NCBI RefSeq assembly: GCF_015207655.1
Contig: NZ_JADEWN010000006.1
Coordinates: 62,001-126,000 of the forward strand
Reading direction: 5' to 3'
Source of the DNA: Gloeocapsopsis crepidinum LEGE 06123
Lineage (GTDB): Bacteria > Cyanobacteriota > Cyanobacteriia > Cyanobacteriales > Chroococcidiopsidaceae
Length of the DNA: 64,000 nt
Shown here: positions 8,081 to 17,407 of the stretch, piece after piece
Numbering within the stretch: position 1 is the stretch's first letter
Layout: every line of letters begins with the position of its first letter
The notes under the pieces: generated by a model
Seen by the model: the letters and a program-made list of their open reading frames with translations, nothing else
What the model was told of the DNA's origin: nothing
The model's database searches: none
Position numbers and translations under genes: made by a program

Positions 8081-9310
8081 TTATGTATTTTTAACCAATT
8101 GATTATAAAGTTCAAGATAGCGTTTTGCTTGTAATTCTAGAGGGTATTCAGAAAGTGCGATCGCCCGACAATTGTGCCGCATCTGTTCGCGCAGATTTTG
8201 CTCCTCTAGCAGGTATACAATACCATCACAGAGATCTTGGGCATTCTCTGGCTTGGCTAAGTAACCTGTTATACCTGGGCGTACCAAGTCAGGAACACCA
8301 CCAATTTTGCAAGAAATCATCGGCGTACCACAAGCTATACTCTCTTGTAACGTTAAGGGTAAATTATCTGCTCGTGTAGGAAAAACAAACAAATCAGCAG
8401 CAGAATAAGCGATTGTTTTTGATTCGTCACTGGTAAGATAACCCAAATCGATTGTTGCCATTCCTACAGTTTGAGCAATTGCTGCACCACTATTACCAAA
8501 GATTAACAGCACAGTTTCTGCTTTCAATCCACCCGGTAAGTTTTGTAATGCTTGTGCTAGTAAATCTCCACCCTTACGACGTTCTGTCAGGCTATCAGCA
8601 CCAAACATAAGGACTTTTTTACCTCTTGGTATACCTAAGTGCGCTCTACACTGTTCTGGATCGAGAGGTTGATAGGCTTGGGTATCAATGCCATAAGGGA
8701 TATGGTGAATTGGAAAGCGATTGAGGATACTTTGCTTAGCTTGTTCGTATAGCCATCGGCTAGGAGTAGCTACAGTTAAATTTGACTGACTATAAATCCA
8801 ATTTTTTAATCTCCATTCTAAGCGAGTGTTATCTTTTTCAATTTTTGGATAAACATCAGGATAAGGGCATTTTCCGCAGCCAGTTTTCCAGCGATCGCAG
8901 TCGTAACTATATGTACAATGTCCTGTAAAACTCCACATATCATGGAGTGTAAACACAGCAGGTTTATCTTTTGTTAAAGATGATATTGCTAAGTAGTTAA
9001 AATATCCTGTATGCAAGTTATGGAAGTTAATAATATCAGCATTTTTATAGACACTATTTTTAGGAATATTAAATGTATTCAAAAAGTGTAAGTAATTTAG
9101 TCCCAAAGGCTTAGTTAAACGAAGATATAACTGCCTTTCGATATATGTCTTTTTAGCCGGAGTCGTCGTTATGCGATCGCTGTTGCTTTGAGCATTCCCC
9201 ACTAACAGGTGTGAATCTACTCCTTGAGCAAGTAAACCTTGGTGCAGTCTGTAGCCTGCAATTGCGGCTCCCCCACTAATATCAGATTGATTAATATGTA
9301 ATACATTCAT
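8081..9310 (-). CDS. Glycosyltransferase family 4 protein
   Basis: 409 residues, GT-B fold. N-terminal GGAAIAGYRLHQGL acceptor-side motif and C-terminal ESIACGTPMISCKIGGVPDLV carrying the EX7E donor-binding element of GT4 enzymes. The segment HDMWSFTGHCTYSYDCDRW with a cluster of cysteines (CxYSYDCDRWKTGCGKC) is a feature of a GT4 subgroup found in exopolysaccharide clusters. The ATG overlaps the stop of the upstream GT4 (bases 9307-9310, ATGA), so the two are translationally coupled. Confidence 0.9.
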   Translation of the reverse strand: MNVLHINQSDISGGAAIAGYRLHQGLLAQGVDSHLLVGNAQSNSDRITTTPAKKTYIERQLYLRLTKPLGLNYLHFLNTFNIPKNSVYKNADIINFHNLHTGYFNYLAISSLTKDKPAVFTLHDMWSFTGHCTYSYDCDRWKTGCGKCPYPDVYPKIEKDNTRLEWRLKNWIYSQSNLTVATPSRWLYEQAKQSILNRFPIHHIPYGIDTQAYQPLDPEQCRAHLGIPRGKKVLMFGADSLTERRKGGDLLAQALQNLPGGLKAETVLLIFGNSGAAIAQTVGMATIDLGYLTSDESKTIAYSAADLFVFPTRADNLPLTLQESIACGTPMISCKIGGVPDLVRPGITGYLAKPENAQDLCDGIVYLLEEQNLREQMRHNCRAIALSEYPLELQAKRYLELYNQLVKNT

Positions 9311-10521
9311 TTTTGATCAGGTGAAGTCCTATGATGAACTAATACTTGTTGAAAAAATAATTCATAACTTTTAACACAATTTTCTATATTAAACTTCTCA
9401 AAAGCTTGTTGTGCAATTTGAGAATGCTGATTGAGTAGAGCGGGATTGTTTATATATTGCAGCATGGCATGAGCGATAGAAGACACATTTGCTTTACCTG
9501 CTTGAGTTTTAATAGTAAAACCCGCAGTTTGAGCGTTATGTATCATCATTTCAGGGATTCCGCCAATCTCAGTTGCGATCGCTGGTTTGCCGAAAGATAA
9601 ATACTCAATAATCGAATAAGGAAGACTTTCACCGTCAAAATATGTCGGCAAAACCCCAACATCAAAACATTCTATCCAGTCATTAGGATCAGCAGAGTAG
9701 CCAACAAAGTGTATTTTATCAGCCATGTCATTAAGCGATGCTTTGAGATTTCTGAGATATTCGCTGTCACCAACCAAAATTAAATGAGCTTCTCGTTGAG
9801 TTGCGTGTAGCACCTGCTGAAATGCTTGAATTAACTCTGCCCAACCTTTTTCCTGAATTCCTCTAGCAACCATACCAAATACGAGAGCATCTTTCGGTAT
9901 CTTTAGTTTCTCTCGCCCAGAGATCGTCTTTTGTGGTTGAGGTAGTGCCACACCGTTATAAATCTTTTTTATAGGCAGATTACTCGTCGCATATGGTGCT
10001 ATTGCTGTCGCATTATCTTCTGATAGAACAACAATTCCATTAATTCTATTGAAGATTTTTTGAGTACTACTGCGATCGCTGAGTTGTTGCTCGATCACGT
10101 ATTTATAGTCACCGTGATCTGTCACAACAACTGGAGTTGATACTTGTATATTCTCTACAACAAATTTATCTGCATGATATAAATGACTATTAATTAAATC
10201 TACTTTTATTTGTTTCAGAATAAATTGAAAATGCAGCTTTCTTAATTTTTCTCTAATTTTTACTTTTTTACCTGTTTTCGCTATTAAACGCTCTAATTTT
10301 GTCAAAGCTTGATTTAGTAAATTCGGTGAGGAAGGAGGAAAGAAAGATATTACTTTGACATTATCAGGAAATCTATCAACTAAAGTATTGTCAGCAATTG
10401 GAAAAAAATTACAGTTATAAACATATACAGTATGATGCTTTGCTAAAGCACTTGCTAACCTAATAACAAAAGTTTGCGCACCTCCGGTCATTAAGTGAGA
10501 AATGGTAATAAGAATTTTCAT
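9307..10521 (-). CDS. Glycosyltransferase family 4 protein
   Basis: About 404 residues, GT-B fold. N-terminus MKILITISHLMTGGAQTFVIRLASAL, donor-site EYLSFGKPAIATEIGGIPEMM, and VARGIQEKGWAELIQAF typical of Glycos_transf_1. The ORF track begins at a TTG (10530); the ATG at 10521 gives the usual MKIL start and is preferred. Distinct in sequence from the downstream GT4 with which it overlaps by four bases. Probably adds a sugar in the same exported glycan pathway. Confidence 0.9.
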   Translation of the reverse strand: MKILITISHLMTGGAQTFVIRLASALAKHHTVYVYNCNFFPIADNTLVDRFPDNVKVISFFPPSSPNLLNQALTKLERLIAKTGKKVKIREKLRKLHFQFILKQIKVDLINSHLYHADKFVVENIQVSTPVVVTDHGDYKYVIEQQLSDRSSTQKIFNRINGIVVLSEDNATAIAPYATSNLPIKKIYNGVALPQPQKTISGREKLKIPKDALVFGMVARGIQEKGWAELIQAFQQVLHATQREAHLILVGDSEYLRNLKASLNDMADKIHFVGYSADPNDWIECFDVGVLPTYFDGESLPYSIIEYLSFGKPAIATEIGGIPEMMIHNAQTAGFTIKTQAGKANVSSIAHAMLQYINNPALLNQHSQIAQQAFEKFNIENCVKSYELFFQQVLVHHRTSPDQK

Positions 10522-10744
10522 ATTTAGCAAGATTCAGGATTCAGAGGATGCTTTGCAGACCTACTTTCAGAATTAAATTGAGTTAGATTAATGCTTCCGA
10601 TCTTCTATAATGTTTTAACTTGATTGACCATTGTGTTACTAAGTCAAAAAGTAGAATAAACTTGAATATTTAAAGCTATTCAGTTCAAATTGATTGTAAA
10701 ACGTAGTAGAACTTGGTAATTAGGCAATAGAAATCAGCTTTTAC

Positions 10745-11827
10745 TCATTGGGCTAATTGAGTAGACATAGGTGTGTTTTGTAATGTAATAGAATGCCTTT
10801 GCCGCATTAATTCTGTAGACCAACGAATACTAAGATATTCTCTCGCTAAGCGTCTGATATAACGAGTTCTTCTAACTTTAAAATAGATTAGACCTTCCCA
10901 GTATTCCATCGTATTAACTAAATTTTTGTCTCGACAAATTGACCAAATTCTGACAGCTTCATCAGTAGATTTGACATATGTTGACCATTGCGTTGCCAAC
11001 CAGAAATAAAGTCCTGCGATTAGATAGCGGCGATGCTCATTGAGCAATTGTGCTTTAGCAAGCATTGTATAGACGTCTGCAATGAGTTGTTCATTAGAAA
11101 GCAGGTATTCGGCTGTAATTCCTTTTTTACCAATAGAATCTCTATGTTTTACAGGCATTCGCCAAAAGCAATCAGGTTGAGAAAACCTTTTGTACTTTAA
11201 TCCTTTAATTAATGCTCGGACATGAAATTCCCAATCTTGCCAAATAATCAAACTTTCGTCCCACGGTTCTAATCTTTGCAGTGCCGCTTTTCTCCAAATA
11301 GGACTAGTTGTTTGCCAAGGAACATCCAAGGATAAAAATCGATCGAGATCGTTTTCTGGCTCTTGAGTTTCGCGATTCCAAAGCAACGCTTCATCTCCTG
11401 GTAGTTCGCAGAACACTTGACAAGGAAAAACCCCAAAGTCTAAATCAGGGCGATCGCGCATAGTTGCAACACGTTTTTCTAAACAGTGTGGCGCTAAACA
11501 ATCATCTGAATCAAGAAAAATGATATAATCACCAGTTGCCTGAGCAACTCCTTGATTACGAGACGCAGGAGCACCAGGATGACCTTGAGTACGTTTGATG
11601 AAACGAATACGCGGATCTGCTTGTGACAATGCCAACATTTGTGTTTCTGTTTCGTCTGTTGAGCCATCGTCAACGACAAGAACTTCCCAGTTTTCGTAGG
11701 TTTGTTCGCGCACAGATTTGATTGTTTCTAATAACAGTAAGTAGCGATTTTTTGTAGGGATGACAATAGAAACTTTGGATGAACCGAGATGATTTTGTTC
11801 TATTTGATTGTTCCCATTAAGACTCAT
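10745..11827 (-). CDS. Glycosyltransferase family 2 protein
   Basis: 360 residues, GT-A fold. Starts with VSIVIPTKNRYLLLLETI, then VLVVDDGSTDETE (nucleotide binding) and the metal-binding DSDD in YIIFLDSDDCLAPHC. A WQDWEF block follows, as in EpsE/WcaA-like enzymes. The C-terminal third (YIRRLAREYLSIRWSTELM) is basic and may lie against the membrane. Gap of about 220 bases to the next GT4 in the cluster; same strand and theme. Confidence 0.9.
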   Translation of the reverse strand: MSLNGNNQIEQNHLGSSKVSIVIPTKNRYLLLLETIKSVREQTYENWEVLVVDDGSTDETETQMLALSQADPRIRFIKRTQGHPGAPASRNQGVAQATGDYIIFLDSDDCLAPHCLEKRVATMRDRPDLDFGVFPCQVFCELPGDEALLWNRETQEPENDLDRFLSLDVPWQTTSPIWRKAALQRLEPWDESLIIWQDWEFHVRALIKGLKYKRFSQPDCFWRMPVKHRDSIGKKGITAEYLLSNEQLIADVYTMLAKAQLLNEHRRYLIAGLYFWLATQWSTYVKSTDEAVRIWSICRDKNLVNTMEYWEGLIYFKVRRTRYIRRLAREYLSIRWSTELMRQRHSITLQNTPMSTQLAQ

Positions 11828-11937
11828 TGGATTAGTTACTCTTTTGTCGTAAATAGTGATGGGAGTCTAAATAGTAGTGTTGTGTAACGCAACAGCAATA
11901 GGGTTAAACAATGCCAAGCATTTGGAGTACGATTTTG

Positions 11938-13788
11938 TTATCCCGCTTGACTGTATTCATGCTGCATTTGATGATACTTCCAAAGTTCGCCACGTTGCTC
12001 GAGTAGTTCTTGATATCCTCCCTGTTCAATGATGCGACCTTGCTCTAGAACAACAACTTTGTCAGCACGAACAATTGTTGATAGGCGATGTGCGATCGCA
12101 ATTACTGTTCTGCCCACAGCTAACTTCTCTAACGACTGTTGAATTAAGCGCTCTGATACCGAGTCTAAGGCACTTGTTGCTTCATCGAGGATTAAAATTT
12201 CTGGGTTACGCAGCAGGGCACGGGCGATCGCAATTCGCTGACGTTGTCCTCCTGATAAGCGGACTCCGCGATCGCCTAACTGCGTATCAAACCCCTGTGG
12301 TAGATCCTGAATAAACTCCAACGCATTCGCAAGTTTTGCTGCCTCAATGACTACTGCATCATCTACATCTTCTAATGCATAAGCAATGTTGTCTCGCACA
12401 GAAGTATTAAAGATATAAGTGTCTTGACTGACAACAGCTAGCTTATTACGAAATGAGTAGACATTAAATTCGCGTAGATTGACACCATCAATTAACACCT
12501 TACCCTGAGTAGGATCGTAAAATCTAGGAATTAGATCGGCTAAAGTACTTTTGCCAGCACCTGATGCTCCTACTAATGCTGTCATCTTGCCTTTTTCAAT
12601 CGTTAAATTAATGTTGTGTAAGACAATTTCCTCTGAGTCATAACCAAAATTTACTCCAACAAACTCAATTTTTTGCTTCAAGCCAATAAATTTTTTGTTG
12701 CCGTTATAAAATAAGGGTTTATTGTCTACGCGAAGTAATTCTTTAATATTGCTGAACGATCCTTGACAATTGCTTAACTGTACTCTTGCCCCATCAATTT
12801 GGCGCCGCAAAGGCATAATTCGGAGTAAAACAAACAGAAACGTTAGTAGTGAGGAGACTTGTAATTGTCCGTTAGGAATTAAAACTGTAAATGCTAGCAG
12901 CAGCATTCCCACTAAAATTGCTGTTGCTACTCCTTCTGAAAGTGGTTCAATGAGTGATGAGATTGAGACGGCTTTAGTAGTGGCTTTGAGAAAGTTAGAA
13001 TTAGCCTCGTCAAATCTTTTTCTTTCAAAGTTGTATGCTGCGAAAGCTTGAACGGTACGAACTCCATGAATATATTCAAGCGAAATTGTTGTATACCACT
13101 TTGCGGCTCTTGTTTTTTCAAAACTTGCTTCTCGTACGCGCCCTAAGAGCGATGAAATTCCTACTGATATTAAACTAAAGAGCAAGATAGAAACAATCGT
13201 CAGTTGCCAAGACAACAAGAGCATAGAAATAATGTAGACGAATAATATAGTAAATTTTGTCAGAATGACTGAGACAAAATTAAATGCCTGCATGATCTGC
13301 ATGATCTCAGTGGTAATGCTGTGTACTAATCCTCCTGATCTTGTCTTAGCAAAGTACCGCAAGCTTAACGATTGAAATAATTCAAATACTCGCTTTCGTA
13401 GAAAATAAACTAATTTAAATTGTGTAATTTGCGTGTAAAGGCGACCTAAATAAGTAAAGAGCGATCGCACTAAAGTTGTTAATAATATTAAGGCACATAC
13501 TCGATAAATTCGCTCAGATGCTGGAGCATTCACTCCCAAAACCCAAATGTCAAACCACTCGATTCCAGTACGAATTGGTTGGGCATCTGGATTTGTTAAA
13601 TTTTGGAGAAATGAAAGAATAAATCCTACTCCAATACCTTCAAATATGGCAGCAATTATAGTAAAGACAATAGCTAGAATTGCAATACCCCGAAAATTAC
13701 GAAATTCTCTAATTAGAAAGTAGTTCTCTTGCCAAATTTTTGTAGCACTTAACAAATTGCGGAATGATAGCGAAATTTTAGAGTTCAT
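11938..13788 (-). CDS. ABC transporter, fused permease/ATPase (MsbA/HlyB-like exporter)
   Basis: 616 residues. The N-terminal half carries about six membrane segments (for example IAILAIVFTIIAAIFEGIGVGFILSFL near 35-60 and FTILFVYIISMLLLSW near 180). The C-terminal ATPase has Walker A GASGAGKST, signature LSGGQRQRIAIARALL, Walker B ILILDEATSALD and the H-loop AIAHRLST. The first gene of the minus-strand glycan cluster. The family includes lipid-linked saccharide flippases (MsbA, PglK, HepA of heterocyst polysaccharide), so export of a glycolipid or oligosaccharide is the likeliest job (inference). Confidence 0.9.
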   Translation of the reverse strand: MNSKISLSFRNLLSATKIWQENYFLIREFRNFRGIAILAIVFTIIAAIFEGIGVGFILSFLQNLTNPDAQPIRTGIEWFDIWVLGVNAPASERIYRVCALILLTTLVRSLFTYLGRLYTQITQFKLVYFLRKRVFELFQSLSLRYFAKTRSGGLVHSITTEIMQIMQAFNFVSVILTKFTILFVYIISMLLLSWQLTIVSILLFSLISVGISSLLGRVREASFEKTRAAKWYTTISLEYIHGVRTVQAFAAYNFERKRFDEANSNFLKATTKAVSISSLIEPLSEGVATAILVGMLLLAFTVLIPNGQLQVSSLLTFLFVLLRIMPLRRQIDGARVQLSNCQGSFSNIKELLRVDNKPLFYNGNKKFIGLKQKIEFVGVNFGYDSEEIVLHNINLTIEKGKMTALVGASGAGKSTLADLIPRFYDPTQGKVLIDGVNLREFNVYSFRNKLAVVSQDTYIFNTSVRDNIAYALEDVDDAVVIEAAKLANALEFIQDLPQGFDTQLGDRGVRLSGGQRQRIAIARALLRNPEILILDEATSALDSVSERLIQQSLEKLAVGRTVIAIAHRLSTIVRADKVVVLEQGRIIEQGGYQELLEQRGELWKYHQMQHEYSQAG

Positions 13789-14676
13789 TACTTATAAGAT
13801 CTGCAGCAGTATGAGTAAGTGTATGGCAGATATAGTCGCCATTCAGACTAGGTAAGTAGAAGTGAGCACTACAATAACATTTTTTGTTGACACTACATTC
13901 TTTGTTAGAAGTCGCAGTTACATAAAAAATTAAGCAAGTACTTTCGTTAACATCGTGCAGCTTTGGTTGGAGGCTAAGGCATAACAACTTCTTGAAACAC
14001 TCTAGTCGCAGCTATTTTTAACATTTTTTTAATTACAGACAATATATCATCGTTTAATATGAGCTGCAACGTATTATAATATACAAATATTTAAAGCAAA
14101 GTGTTATGGATAGCATTGCTGGAAGTTGTGCTGGCAAAGTTATTATGGAATATACTGTGCAGCTTAAAAATTGAGTGCCAAAGTGTATCAGTATCTCTAG
14201 GCTAGCTAGGAGTAATACGCCACAGTAAACCTCAGCAAGTACATACACAAACTAAAACCAACTGAGACGTCGAAAGTACGGTCAAAATCTATCTCTTGCA
14301 TATGTTTTTACCAAAAATTATTTAGCTCTTTTTAGAGTGACAGCTAGAAAAAGTATGACTTTTTCCGATAAAAAATAGTTCATTCACTGAGAATGCTGTC
14401 AAAAGCTAGATGGTGGTTCAAATACATCAATAGCCGCTTTCACGGGAAGCATTTCTAAAAATTGAATTTACTAGTAAGAACTGATTTGCGGCTATGATTC
14501 TGATAAGTAGAAGTTTAACATAATGATATTTCTAGTAGTTTAGTCATCAAAGTAATGTATTGGAAACAACAAAAGAAGTATTTTGTATGTAGAATATCAG
14601 ACTTTTTGCAAAGTTCCCTGATTGTCAGCAGGTTATGTTGTTCCATTCTTAAATCAAAGATGCCAGGAATCGTGCA
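13789..14676. other. Long divergent intergenic region, 888 bp, no gene recognised
   Basis: Lies between the divergently transcribed ABC exporter cluster (minus) and an ABC ATPase (plus), so it must hold promoters for both. The short ORFs here (69 and 64 codons) have no family-like composition and look random. No tRNA, terminator or repeat copy was recognised. Confidence 0.55.
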
Positions 14677-15771
14677 ATGGCTAAAGTTCGTCTAGAGAAT
14701 ATTAAACGCAAGTTCAACAATGTAACTGCGATAGAAAATATTACTTTTGAAATTCCTGATGGACAATTTTGGGTTCTTGTTGGACCATCAGGTTGTGGTA
14801 AATCAACAATTCTGAGAACGATCGCAGGGTTAGAAACAGCAACAAGTGGAAACCTATACATCGGGGATCTTCTTGTAAATAACGTTCCAGCGCGACAGCG
14901 GGATGTTGCTATGGTTTTTCAAAATTATGCACTTTACCCACACATGAGTGTTGCCCAAAACATTGCGTTTGGGTTACAGATGCGAAAAGTTGACTCAAAA
15001 GTGATTCAACAAAGAGTAGAAACAGTTGCGCGATCGCTTGCACTTGAACATCTTCTAGAACGTAAACCCAAACAATTATCTGGGGGACAGCAACAACGCG
15101 TCGCATTAGGAAGAGCGATCGCCCGCGAAGCACAAGTATTTTTATTAGATGAACCTTTATCAAACTTGGATGCGCAGCTACGTGACGATACCCGTGCAGA
15201 GTTAAAACAGTTGCATCACAATTTAGGTATTACGACAATTTATGTCACCCACGATCAAGTTGAAGCGATGACTTTAGCAGATCGCATCGTTATCCTCAAT
15301 CAGGGAAGAATTCAACAAATTGGAGAGCCACAAAGCGTTTATGCTAAACCTGCTAACCGGATGGTGGCAACTTTCTTAGGCAATCCGCCAATGAATATTT
15401 TGCCTGCAAAGTACAAAAATGGCAACTTTTTGGTAGAGAGTCAGGTTATTTCATGTCCGATGAGAATTCGTGACGTATTGCGTTTATCCGAAGGACAAGT
15501 TGTGGATTTAGGGATTCGTCCAGAGGATTTGTTTATTAATGAATCGCAAAACGAAGAAATTGCAGCCTTAACAGTTGAAGTCAAACTTGTAGAACCTTTG
15601 GGAAGAGAAACTTTAATTCGTGCTGGTTTACCCAGTTCGAGTGTGCAAGTCAATATTCAACAGGCGGGTGTTATGCGTTTGCATCTGGGAGATCGCATTT
15701 CACTAGGGCTTGATTTAGAACAGCTATTTATCTTCAACTCGACGACAGGCGATCGCTTGTATCCGTGTTAG
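14677..15771 (+). CDS. Sugar-type ABC transporter ATP-binding protein (UgpC/MalK family)
   Basis: 364 residues. Walker A GPSGCGKST (37-45), Q-loop VFQNYALYPHMSV, signature LSGGQQQRVALGRAIARE, Walker B VFLLDEPLSNLD and H-loop YVTHDQVEAMTLADR. The C-terminal about 110 residues form the regulatory TOBE domain (LGIRPEDLF) typical of carbohydrate and sn-glycerol-3-phosphate importers. No permease or binding-protein genes are adjacent, so it probably serves one or more importers encoded elsewhere, as is common in cyanobacteria. Its end overlaps the convergent GNAT gene by four bases. Confidence 0.9.
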   Translation: MAKVRLENIKRKFNNVTAIENITFEIPDGQFWVLVGPSGCGKSTILRTIAGLETATSGNLYIGDLLVNNVPARQRDVAMVFQNYALYPHMSVAQNIAFGLQMRKVDSKVIQQRVETVARSLALEHLLERKPKQLSGGQQQRVALGRAIAREAQVFLLDEPLSNLDAQLRDDTRAELKQLHHNLGITTIYVTHDQVEAMTLADRIVILNQGRIQQIGEPQSVYAKPANRMVATFLGNPPMNILPAKYKNGNFLVESQVISCPMRIRDVLRLSEGQVVDLGIRPEDLFINESQNEEIAALTVEVKLVEPLGRETLIRAGLPSSSVQVNIQQAGVMRLHLGDRISLGLDLEQLFIFNSTTGDRLYPC

Positions 15772-16229
15772 TTTGCTTCTAGTAACTTTTCCATACGGAT
15801 GAGGTATTCATCCTGTGCTATTGGCTTGTAACCCAGCCTTTGATATAGTTTTTGAGCAGGATTTTCTTTGAATACGCTCAAGTAGATGCGTTGTAGGTTC
15901 TTTGTTCTAGCGATGTTTTCTATGTGTTGTAGCAAGGTTGTGCCGTATCCTTTACCACGAAATGATGCTACAAGCTGAATAGTGTGGATATATAAGTACT
16001 CGCTTGCCTCTCGAATCGCAAAAAAACCAATGAGGTCGTGGTTACGATACACCATTGTGTATCTTTCTGGAAAGCACGGTTCTTGTTGGTGAAGTTCCTC
16101 GTCCCAGCCGATGGTACGACTTATCATTAGATAAAAATTATCTCTGGTTAGTGACCGGATAAATGAGCCATGTATTTGTGGATTGCAAGAAGTAATAGTA
16201 AGTTGTGAATCTAAGGAATTGGCAGGCAT
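15768..16229 (-). CDS. GNAT family N-acetyltransferase
   Basis: 153 residues with the GNAT fold. The acetyl-CoA pyrophosphate loop is in VASFRGKGYGTTLLQHIE (Q/RxxGxG/A as RGKGYG), and the C-terminal beta-bulge region reads VFKENPAQKLYQRLGYKPIAQDEYLIRMEK, a strong GNAT signature (N-P-A..LY.RLGY). The substrate is unknown. The 3' end overlaps the end of the convergent ABC ATPase gene by four bases. Confidence 0.88.
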   Translation of the reverse strand: MPANSLDSQLTITSCNPQIHGSFIRSLTRDNFYLMISRTIGWDEELHQQEPCFPERYTMVYRNHDLIGFFAIREASEYLYIHTIQLVASFRGKGYGTTLLQHIENIARTKNLQRIYLSVFKENPAQKLYQRLGYKPIAQDEYLIRMEKLLEAN

Positions 16230-16252
16230 TGCAATTGCCTCTTACATATTCT

Positions 16253-17317
16253 TCAAACTAGATTTTTTTCTTTCAACTTCTCCTGTAACTGATTTGGCGC
16301 AAATGCACCGTGTTCGGTAATGATTGCTGTAATTAAATCTGCAGGAGTGACATCAAAAGCAGGATTGTAAAACTCAACTCCTTCGGGAGTAATTATAGTC
16401 TCACCAATTGCATAAACTTCACTTGCATCGCGTTCTTCAATCGGAATTTCATCACCACTTGTTAAGGAAAAATCAATCGTCGAGAGGGGAGCCGCAACAA
16501 AGAAAGGAACATTATGCGCTTGAGCAACAATTGCTAAACTGTATGTGCCAATTTTATTCGCAGTGTCTCCATTGGCAGCAATGCGATCTGCACCAACAAC
16601 AACCGCATGAATTAATCCTTGTTGCATACAGTGTGCTGCCATATTATCAGTAATTAAGGTGACAGGAATTCCTTCTTGAACGCATTCCCATGCAGTCAAT
16701 TTTGCGCCTTGTAAACGGGGACGAGTTTCATCAGCATAAACTCTGGCTAGTCTCTCTTTTGCCCAAGCACAACGTATTATCCCTAAGGCTGTACCGTAGC
16801 CTGCTGTTGCTAAAGCACCCGCGTTGCAGTGTGTCAGAATATTGAGTTTTTCTGGAGTCGAAGGTAAAACTTCTAAACCGCGATCGCCAATTGCTTGACA
16901 AGTTTGCAAGTCTTCAGCATTGATCGTTTGCGCAGTATGGAGTAAAGCTTGTTTAATTTGTTCAACTGATCCCAGCATTTCATATGCCGTTTTCAACATC
17001 CGTGCGATCGCCCAAAACAAGTTAACAGCCGTAGGACGTGTCGCGCGGAGCATCACAGCAATTTCCTCAAGCTGATGTAGAAATTCTTCGCGATTTTGAG
17101 TTGAAATCTCACGCGCCCCAAGATACATGCCATAAGCAGCAGCAACGCCAATTGCGGGTGCACCCCGCACAATCATGGTTTTAATTGCCTGTACCATATC
17201 TTCGCAGCGGTGAATCTCGACGAATGCATACTCGTGGGGTAGCCGAGTTTGATCGATTAGCAAGACTGAGTTTTCATACCAAACAACGGGAAAAACCTGA
17301 GAGGGGCAGGGGGACAT
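16253..17317 (-). CDS. mtnA: S-methyl-5-thioribose-1-phosphate isomerase
   Basis: Methionine-salvage enzyme converting 5-methylthioribose 1-phosphate to methylthioribulose 1-phosphate. Family hallmarks are [40 protein letters not shown] (catalytic Cys) and [20 protein letters not shown] (catalytic Asp). The ORF track begins at 17398, but that extension translates a GC-rich intergenic repeat (AGGGGCAGGGGGA region). The ATG at 17317, followed at once by [19 protein letters not shown], is closer to the family start, giving 354 residues. Lies 90 bases downstream of dxs on the same strand. Confidence 0.93.
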   Translation of the reverse strand: MSPCPSQVFPVVWYENSVLLIDQTRLPHEYAFVEIHRCEDMVQAIKTMIVRGAPAIGVAAAYGMYLGAREISTQNREEFLHQLEEIAVMLRATRPTAVNLFWAIARMLKTAYEMLGSVEQIKQALLHTAQTINAEDLQTCQAIGDRGLEVLPSTPEKLNILTHCNAGALATAGYGTALGIIRCAWAKERLARVYADETRPRLQGAKLTAWECVQEGIPVTLITDNMAAHCMQQGLIHAVVVGADRIAANGDTANKIGTYSLAIVAQAHNVPFFVAAPLSTIDFSLTSGDEIPIEERDASEVYAIGETIITPEGVEFYNPAFDVTPADLITAIITEHGAFAPNQLQEKLKEKNLV

Positions 17318-17407
17318 AGTTAGAGGCTCGCAAGGGCAAGGGGAAAGAATAGAAAGCGACTGTTTGAAGTTTGTACGGGCGCACAAGTGTACGCCCATAA
17401 ACCTGAT

